Source of the DNA: Candidatus Melainabacteria bacterium GWA2_34_9
Lineage (GTDB): Bacteria; Cyanobacteriota; Vampirovibrionia; Gastranaerophilales; UBA9971
Assembly: GCA_001784535.1 (NCBI GenBank)
Contig: MFRJ01000132.1
Span: forward strand, 3,459 to 14,109
Length of the DNA: 10,651 nt
Reading direction: 5' to 3'
Shown: positions 6,632-10,651 of the stretch, piece by piece
Layout: every line of letters starts with the position of its first letter
Position numbering within the stretch: the stretch's first letter is position 1
Position numbers and translations under genes: made by a program
The notes under the pieces: model-generated
Database searches by the model: none
Told to the model about the DNA's origin: nothing
Seen by the model: only the letters and a program-made list of their open reading frames with translations

Positions 6632-6643
6632 GGAGAATAAACT

Positions 6644-7528
6644 ATGCGCATAAACGTAGGTGAAGTAATTACCGCAATGGTAACCCCTTTTAACGAAAAT
6701 TTTGAAGTAAATTATAATGAAGTTGAAAGATTAACGGATTATCTTATAAACAACGGCTCTGACACAATTCTTGTAGCAGGAACAACAGGCGAATGCCCAA
6801 CTTTAACCCATGAAGAAGAACTTGAGATTTTAAAAGTCGTAAAAAATGTAGTCGGAAACAAAGCTAAAGTTGTAATGGGCACAGGTTCAAACAGCACAAG
6901 AACGGCTGTTGACAGCACGCAAAAAGCAGAAAAAGCCGGAGCTGACGCAATTTTATCAGTTGTCCCTTATTACAATAAACCTTCCCAAGCAGGTTTATTG
7001 GAACATTTCGGACAAATTGCAAAATCCACAAGCCTTCCGATAATTTTATATAATATTCCGGGAAGAACAGGCATAAACATGGAGCCAGAAACGGTTTCAA
7101 AGCTCGCTAACGACTACAAAAACATTGCCGCAGTAAAACAAAGTAACCCTAATCTTGATTTGGTTACAGAAATTAAGATTCAAACCCCTGAAGATTTTGT
7201 TATTTACAGCGGAGATGACAGCTTAACACTTCCCATGCTATCAATCGGTGCTCATGGCGTAATAAGCGTTGCTTCTCATGTCATCGGAAAAGATATTAAA
7301 CAGATAATCACCGAATTTAAAGCAGGAAACATCTCAAAAGCTCTTGAAATTCACCTTAAAGCATACCCTATGTTCAAGGCAATATTCACCTCCCCGAATC
7401 CGATTCCGATAAAAGCCGTTCTGGCAAAAAAAGGACTTATTTCAGAAACCGTAAGACCGCCACTTGTGAAACTTACAGCTTCCGAAAAAGAAAAACTCTA
7501 TAATTCAATTGCTTCATATAATATTTAG
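6644..7528 (+). CDS. dapA: 4-hydroxy-tetrahydrodipicolinate synthase
   Basis: Condenses pyruvate with aspartate semialdehyde, the first committed step to diaminopimelate and lysine. It is a class I aldolase-type TIM barrel of 294 residues, close to the usual length. Key residues are visible: the T47-T48 pair in AGTTGECPTLTHEE, Y110 in VVPYYNKPSQ, Y136 in YNIPGRTGINM with R141 binding the substrate carboxylate, and the Schiff-base lysine K165 in AAVKQSNPN. YSGDDSLTLPMLSIGAHGVISVASH further matches the family. The start is fixed by AAGGAG 8 nt upstream; this ribosome-binding site overlaps the asd stop codon (TAAGGAG), which suggests translational coupling. It is the last gene of dapB-asd-dapA and is followed by repeat copy C and a strong terminator. 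No aspartokinase or later dap genes are in the window. Confidence 0.97.
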   Translation: MRINVGEVITAMVTPFNENFEVNYNEVERLTDYLINNGSDTILVAGTTGECPTLTHEEELEILKVVKNVVGNKAKVVMGTGSNSTRTAVDSTQKAEKAGADAILSVVPYYNKPSQAGLLEHFGQIAKSTSLPIILYNIPGRTGINMEPETVSKLANDYKNIAAVKQSNPNLDLVTEIKIQTPEDFVIYSGDDSLTLPMLSIGAHGVISVASHVIGKDIKQIITEFKAGNISKALEIHLKAYPMFKAIFTSPNPIPIKAVLAKKGLISETVRPPLVKLTASEKEKLYNSIASYNI

Positions 7529-7544
7529 ACAATAAATAGTGTAA

Positions 7545-7643
7545 TTGTCATTCTGAGGACTTTAGTCCGAAGAATCTATCCAAAATATAAATAAAGCTAT
7601 AATCCTAAAACAGACAGATCCTTCGTTTCACTCAGGATGACAA
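7545..7643. repeat. Dispersed palindromic repeat, copy C (diverged)
   Basis: A 99-bp copy with outer arms TTGTCATTCTGAG (7545-7557) and CTCAGGATGACAA (7631-7643), and inner arms CGAAGAATCT and AGATCCTTCG (one mismatch). The side hairpin is GGACT-TT-AGTCC; compared with copy B both sides of one base pair have changed (G-C to A-T). It lies 16 nt after dapA and just before the terminator. The loop is longer and unrelated to that of copies A and B. Confidence 0.8.
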
Positions 7644-7662
7644 AATGATTTTTAAAAACAGA

Positions 7663-7690
7663 AAAAAATGCGGCACGTGCCGCATTTTTT
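7663..7690. terminator. Bidirectional intrinsic terminator between dapA and glnA
   Basis: A perfect 28-bp palindrome: six A, TGCGGCAC, GTGCCGCA, six T. The GC-rich stem flanked by A and T runs gives a rho-independent terminator on both strands, fitting the convergent ends of the dapB-asd-dapA unit and glnA (stop at 7709). Confidence 0.9.
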
Positions 7691-7708
7691 GTTTATAGAT
7701 AATAATTT

Positions 7709-9070
7709 CTAATATTTTTCTAAATAAGTATCGAGTTCCCATTGAGTTACAGCAGTTCTGTAAGAATCCCACTCTCTTTTCTTAGCTGAAATGAATTCAT
7801 TGAAAATATGTTCACCAAGAGCTTCTTTAGCAACAGGACTTTTCTCGAGCAAATCAAGAGCTTCTTCCAAACTGCCCGGTAAAGAATCTATTTTCATTTT
7901 CTTTCTTTCTTTTTCAGTCAAGTGATAGATGTTTGTTTCAGCAGGCGCAGGCGGATCAATTTTATTTTGAATACCGTCTAAAGCTGCTGTCAATATTGCA
8001 GCGAAAGCCATATATGGATTACAGCTAGGATCCGGTGATCTTAACTCAACTCTTGTGCCAGGACCGCGTTTTGCAGGAACTCTTAAAAGAGCGCTTCTGT
8101 TAGCAGCTGACCATGCCAGATAAACAGGTGCTTCATAACCAGGAACTAAACGTTTATAGCTATTTACTGTAGGATTAGTAATAGCAGCAATACCTCTTAC
8201 GTTTTTAAGAACTCCGCCAATTGCCCAGAGAGCTTCCTGGCTAAGTTGATATGGTTTTGATTCATCAAGGAAAGCATTTTTACCGTCTTTATTAAGAGAG
8301 AAGTTGCAATGCATACCTGAACCATTAACGCCAAAAATTGGTTTTGGCATAAATGTTGCATGTAAACCGTATTTAGCTGCGATTGATTTAACAGCAACTC
8401 TAAAAGTAACAACATTATCAGCTGTTGTTAAAGCATCGCCGTATTTAAAGTCAATTTCATGCTGACCTTCAGCAACTTCGTGGTGACTTGCTTCGATTTC
8501 AAACCCCATATCCTGAAGAGTATGAACCATCTCAGCTCTAAGGTCTTCTCCAAGATCCTCAGGTCCTACATCATAATATCCTGCAGCATCATGAGTTACA
8601 GAAGTTGGTCTTCCATTTTCATCTTTTTTGAAAAGAAAAAATTCAGCTTCAGGACCGAAATTAATTGTATAACCGAGTTTTTTTGCTTCTTCAAGAACTC
8701 TTTTTAAATTGGTTCTAGGACAACCTTCAAAAGGTGTTCCATCAGGATTATAAATATCACAAATCAACCTTGCAACATTTGAGCCTTCTTTTCCTCTCCA
8801 AGGAAGGATACAGAATGTTTTTCTATCAGGAAAGAAATACATATCTGATGTTTCAATACTTCTAAAACCTTTAATTGAAGACCCATCTAACATAATTTCG
8901 TTATTAAGGATGTTATCAATCTTGTCAGCAGGAACAGCCATATTCTTAACTTGACCGTTAATGTCAACAAATTGTAATCTGACGAATTTAACGTTGTTTT
9001 CTGTAATCAATGACTTGATTTCGTCTTTTGATAACTCTTTACCGCTTGGTATAAATGTAGCACTTACCAT
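7709..9070 (-). CDS. glnA: Glutamine synthetase, type I-alpha
   Basis: Makes glutamine from glutamate, ammonia and ATP; a cytosolic dodecamer in this family. The 453 residues match the shorter I-alpha form. Order of motifs: beta-grasp N-domain with VKFVRLQFVDINGQVKN (27-43) and LDGSSIKGF (61-69); GPEAEFFLF (139-147) with metal-binding glutamates; HHEVAEGQHEID (196-207); NGSGMHCN (249-256); NSYKRLVPGYEAP (303-315, substrate flap side); NRSALLRVP (324-332); and RVELRSPDPSCNPY (340-353). The region after NIYHL (380-384) lacks the NLYDLPPEE adenylylation context of I-beta enzymes, so control by adenylylation is unlikely and feedback inhibition is expected. AAGGAGG lies 6 nt before the ATG. It is transcribed alone from a well-formed promoter in the long upstream gap and ends at the shared terminator. 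Classical photosynthetic cyanobacterial GlnA is, as I recall, the longer I-beta type. Confidence 0.97.
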   Translation of the reverse strand: MVSATFIPSGKELSKDEIKSLITENNVKFVRLQFVDINGQVKNMAVPADKIDNILNNEIMLDGSSIKGFRSIETSDMYFFPDRKTFCILPWRGKEGSNVARLICDIYNPDGTPFEGCPRTNLKRVLEEAKKLGYTINFGPEAEFFLFKKDENGRPTSVTHDAAGYYDVGPEDLGEDLRAEMVHTLQDMGFEIEASHHEVAEGQHEIDFKYGDALTTADNVVTFRVAVKSIAAKYGLHATFMPKPIFGVNGSGMHCNFSLNKDGKNAFLDESKPYQLSQEALWAIGGVLKNVRGIAAITNPTVNSYKRLVPGYEAPVYLAWSAANRSALLRVPAKRGPGTRVELRSPDPSCNPYMAFAAILTAALDGIQNKIDPPAPAETNIYHLTEKERKKMKIDSLPGSLEEALDLLEKSPVAKEALGEHIFNEFISAKKREWDSYRTAVTQWELDTYLEKY

Positions 9071-9185
9071 TTTTTGCCTCCTTAAAATGATTTAACATAA
9101 CCATTTGAGCATATATTACTCTTTAAATAAAAATATTTCAAATTTAAACTAGCTACTTAATCCGTCTCAATAAATATATATACAT

Positions 9186-9216
9186 ATGTTTATATAACAT
9201 CATTATTACCGGTCAA
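9186..9216 (-). promoter_or_regulatory. glnA promoter with an inverted repeat over the -10 box
   Basis: On the minus strand TTGACC (9216-9211), 16 nt, then TATAAA (9194-9189), each one base from consensus. Transcription would start near 9182, giving a leader of about 110 nt. ATGTT-TATAT-AACAT (9186-9200) is an inverted repeat covering the -10 box, a plausible repressor site. Its 13-bp core TGTT-N5-AACA is shorter than the GlnR/TnrA box (TGTNA-N7-TNACA), and it is not an NtcA site (GTA-N8-TAC). Confidence 0.6.
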
Positions 9217-9413
9217 GCATGGGGATAATTTAGCAATATCAGAAATCAACCAACTTTTTGATGTTTTTGTTTAAAAAATAGTTAAAAAGCTTGATTTTTT
9301 TGAAGATAAAATTTGTTTTTTCAAAGATAAATAAAATTTTAGGGTTTTTTAAACTATTTATTTAGTTTTTATGAATTTAAAAATTAATTTAAAAATCCGT
9401 AACATTTCTTTTT

Positions 9414-9494
9414 AAGTGTATATTAAACGTTTAATATAAAGTGTATATAAAGCACTTGTTTTTCACTTAACAAAAAAGAGTATAAACGACACTT
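9414..9494. promoter_or_regulatory. Palindrome and AAGTG/CACTT cluster, candidate regulator-binding array
   Basis: The perfect palindrome TATATTAAACGTTTAATATA (9419-9438) has a central AAACGTTT like LacI-family operators. Around it AAGTG occurs at 9414-9418 and 9439-9443, and its complement CACTT at 9453-9457, 9464-9468 and 9490-9494. Three of the five are extended to TTAAGTG. The AAGTGTATAT word is directly repeated 25 bp apart (9414 and 9439). The binding protein is unknown. Confidence 0.4.
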
Positions 9495-9506
9495 AATATA
9501 TCTTTG

Positions 9507-9548
9507 TACAAAAGGGTTTTGACGGTACTTTTGTATCAGAAATTTAAT
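9507..9548 (+). promoter_or_regulatory. Distal promoter candidate within an inverted repeat
   Basis: TTGACG (9519-9524), 18 nt, TTTAAT (9543-9548), each hexamer one base from consensus. The -35 sits in the loop of TACAAAAG (9507-9514) and CTTTTGTA (9528-9535), which could be an operator. A second, imperfect inverted repeat (TGTAACAAAA / TGTTTTTACA, 9556-9580) falls just after the expected start. Confidence 0.35.
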
Positions 9549-9655
9549 GAACAAATGTAACAAAAGGATGTGTTTTTACATACTTCATATTTACTCAATA
9601 TATATTAAATATATAGAAAACCTCATTTTTTCATAAAACCAAAAAGTTAACAATA

Positions 9656-9692
9656 AACCCATGTTGAAACCCGTAAAAAACATGGTTAATAT
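9656..9692 (+). promoter_or_regulatory. Proximal promoter candidate for the orphan ORF, overlapped by an inverted repeat
   Basis: TTGAAA (9664-9669), 17 nt, TAATAT (9687-9692). The inverted arms CCATGTT (9659-9665) and AACATGG (9679-9685) cover the left edge of the -35 and the end of the spacer, an arrangement expected for a repressor site. The implied start near 9699 gives a leader of about 60 nt before the ATG at 9762. Confidence 0.45.
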
Positions 9693-9761
9693 GAATAAGT
9701 TGGTTAAATCAAGATGCCTTACCGTTGTGATGAGTTAGTAGTTTAAACAAGGGAGTTCTGA

Positions 9762-10076
9762 ATGGGTAGCAGAACAAATCGAGCCATTGATAGTGCGATC
9801 GACAAAAAGCTTAATAAAAGCTTTATCATTAAATCACCCAGAAATCAGTTATTAAAATTTGCTAATTATTGCGCAATCAAAAATTATGATGCGATCAAAC
9901 ATGCAAGCTTAATTTCTGACCTAGTGGGCGTAAATTCTTTAATCGCAAAAAGAGACGACTACGACAACGAAATCTGCAACTTCCTCAACTACAAAGTTGC
10001 AAAAACTCAAAGTTCATTTAACATCTTAAGACTTTTCAAACCCGGTGAAATTTTAAGTACCGTTATTAGTTGCTAA
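9762..10076 (+). CDS. Small basic protein of unknown function
   Basis: A 104-residue ORF that I do not recognise. It is supported by GGGAG 6 nt before the ATG, a plausible upstream promoter, ordinary low-GC codon use like its neighbours, and the absence of an overlapping gene on the other strand. The protein is rich in Lys, Arg, Asn and Ile, with basic clusters at KKLNK (15-19), KSPRNQLLK (24-32) and IAKRDD (61-66). It has three Cys (37, about 72 and the C-terminal residue 104) without a CxxC pair. There is no signal peptide and no hydrophobic stretch long enough for a membrane helix; most of it looks helical. Size and charge would allow a nucleic-acid-binding role, but no HTH or zinc motif can be named, so this is only a possibility. 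It is convergent with trmFO. It may be lineage-restricted. Confidence 0.55.
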   Translation: MGSRTNRAIDSAIDKKLNKSFIIKSPRNQLLKFANYCAIKNYDAIKHASLISDLVGVNSLIAKRDDYDNEICNFLNYKVAKTQSSFNILRLFKPGEILSTVISC

Positions 10077-10130
10077 CCGCGAAGCGGGAGTTAAAGCCGA
10101 AGCGGCTGTGATGAGCAGGCGGTGCAAGCT
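10077..10130. repeat. GC-rich patch with two tandem triloop hairpins after the orphan ORF
   Basis: Beginning at the base after the ORF stop codon, CCGC-GAA-GCGG (10077-10087) and AGCCG-AAG-CGGCT (10095-10107) form two short perfect hairpins 7 nt apart, followed by TGTGATGAGCAGGCGGTGC. G+C content is much higher than in the flanking sequence. No T run follows on the plus strand, so it is not a standard terminator for the ORF. It may be a copy of a short dispersed repeat. Confidence 0.5.
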
Positions 10131-10162
10131 AAACTTATTCTAAAAACAACTATACGGAAATT

Positions 10163-10651
10163 TTAAATTTTATTTTTCTCGGATTGGAAGTCTAAATTCT
10201 TCACGAAATCTATAGACCTGTCAGCAAGAAGCTTATTTTTAAGCTTCTTGTCTTTTTTGGTCTTTTTATCGAGCTCCATAGGAGGTAAAATTCCCCAGTT
10301 GCTATTAATCGGCTGAAAATTCTTGTGTTCCTGACAGGTGATATAAGAAGTTAAAGCTCCTAAAATAGATACGGGTTCCAGTTTTAACAATTTTTCATTG
10401 TTTATAAGCCTGCCCATATTAATTCCTGAAAGAAGTCCTGTGGCAACAGACTCTGTATAACCTTCAACGCCGCTTATCTGCCCTGCAAAAAACAAGTCTT
10501 GTCTTTTTTTTGACTGCAATGTCGGCTCAAGCACTGACGGACTGTGAATAAAAGTATTTCTGTGCATTACACCGTATCTAACTATAGAAGCATTTTCAAG
10601 TCCGGGAATACTCTGAATAAGCTCTTTTTGGGCTCCCCATTTTAAGTTGGT
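10163..10651 (-). CDS. trmFO: TrmFO, folate/FAD-dependent tRNA (uracil-54-C5) methyltransferase, C-terminal part
   Basis: TrmFO makes m5U54 in the T-loop of tRNA using methylenetetrahydrofolate and FAD. Only the last 162 residues are here; the N-terminal FAD domain lies beyond the right edge. The frame enters at TNLKWGAQKELIQSIPGLEN, runs into VRYGVMHRNTFIHSP and then LFFAGQISGVEGYTESVATGLLSGIN, followed by SILGALTSYIT and FQPINSNWGILPP, all in the family order I remember for bacterial TrmFO/Gid. An internal ATG at 10567 is the MHRNTF methionine, not the start. The tail after PPME is very lysine-rich (DKKTKKDKKLKNK), and its DNA contains an antisense terminator-like hairpin. The stop codon is at 10163, convergent with the orphan ORF 86 nt away. 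Confidence 0.95.
   Translation of the reverse strand, partial: TNLKWGAQKELIQSIPGLENASIVRYGVMHRNTFIHSPSVLEPTLQSKKRQDLFFAGQISGVEGYTESVATGLLSGINMGRLINNEKLLKLEPVSILGALTSYITCQEHKNFQPINSNWGILPPMELDKKTKKDKKLKNKLLADRSIDFVKNLDFQSEKNKI
10225..10258 (+). terminator. Plus-strand terminator-like hairpin inside the trmFO 3' end
   Basis: CAAGAAGCTTA (10225-10235) pairs perfectly with TAAGCTTCTTG (10240-10250) around TTTT, and TCTTTTTT follows on the plus strand. This is an 11-bp stem plus T run, so it should stop plus-strand transcripts coming from the orphan ORF. It lies within the lysine-rich tail codons of trmFO, so it is antisense to that gene. Confidence 0.55.

Larger units (their letters stand above)
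9217..9761. other. Long AT-rich intergenic region with clustered repeats
   Basis: Together with the glnA leader this gives 691 bp without a convincing gene between the divergent glnA and the orphan ORF, by far the longest gap in the window. It is very A+T rich. It contains a direct repeat AAGATAAA (9303-9310 and 9324-9331, spaced 21 bp), AAACTA-N6-TAGTTT (9351-9368), a 20-bp palindrome, five AAGTG/CACTT words between 9414 and 9494, and two inverted repeats near promoter-like elements (separate entries). Neither strand shows a terminator-like GC stem or a tRNA. Open frames here are short and without ribosome-binding sites. Confidence 0.7.

Noticed and set aside
9219..9230. TTATCCCCA on the minus strand, one base from a DnaA box
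   Set aside because: Single near-match without a cluster, and no dnaA/dnaN/rpmH neighbours; not evidence for an origin.
9506..9529. GTAC...GTAC as an NtcA site
   Set aside because: The GTA and TAC halves are 17 nt apart rather than the 8 nt that NtcA requires.
9714..9746. 11-codon upstream ORF (MPYRCDELVV) in the leader of the orphan ORF
   Set aside because: No ribosome-binding site and no run of regulatory codons; chance is the simpler explanation.
9793..9803. GCGATCGA, close to the cyanobacterial HIP1 octamer GCGATCGC
   Set aside because: One base off and only one near copy noticed; no sign of the HIP1 enrichment seen in many cyanobacteria.

Overview
The window is a low-GC (roughly one-third G+C) bacterial chromosomal segment carrying only housekeeping genes plus one orphan ORF. 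The short SSB opens with a DPEMKYFESGKVK stretch that I associate with the cyanobacterial SSB family. Together with a TrmFO-type tRNA methylase, a very AT-rich genome and a type I-alpha glutamine synthetase, this suggests a non-photosynthetic relative of Cyanobacteria (Melainabacteria/Gastranaerophilales-like). That assignment is an inference from remembered sequences, with moderate to low certainty.

Left third (1-4502, all minus strand): a probable transcription unit runs ssb -> DUF1537 acid-sugar kinase -> pdxA-like dehydrogenase -> pyrimidine-nucleoside phosphorylase -> AI-2E-family membrane protein (cut by the left edge). There are promoter candidates before ssb and before the phosphorylase. 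The kinase/PdxA pair matches the known pairing in four-carbon acid-sugar (threonate/erythronate) catabolism, so the PdxA could be a PdxA2-type enzyme instead of a vitamin B6 enzyme. The pdxA gene carries a GC-rich, in-frame insertion of about 28 codons that looks like a foreign palindromic element.

Middle (4503-7690): dapB-asd-dapA on the plus strand make three enzymes of the diaminopimelate/lysine branch of the aspartate pathway. Asd makes aspartate semialdehyde, DapA condenses it with pyruvate and DapB reduces the product. A perfect inverted repeat pairs the asd ribosome-binding site with an upstream anti-Shine-Dalgarno. The cluster ends at a perfect palindromic terminator shared with the convergent glnA.

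Right third (7709-10651): glnA (minus) is followed by an unusually long (691 bp), AT-rich intergenic region full of inverted and direct repeats. Next come a small basic orphan ORF (plus), a GC-rich patch with two mini-hairpins, and the 3' part of trmFO (minus, cut by the right edge).

Three full copies and one half copy of a dispersed palindromic repeat (outer arms TTGTCATTCTGAG / CTCAGRATGACAA) lie in intergenic gaps at 2706, 2803, 4608 and 7545. Their small side hairpin varies in a compensatory way between copies. No rRNA, tRNA, CRISPR array or transposase was seen.
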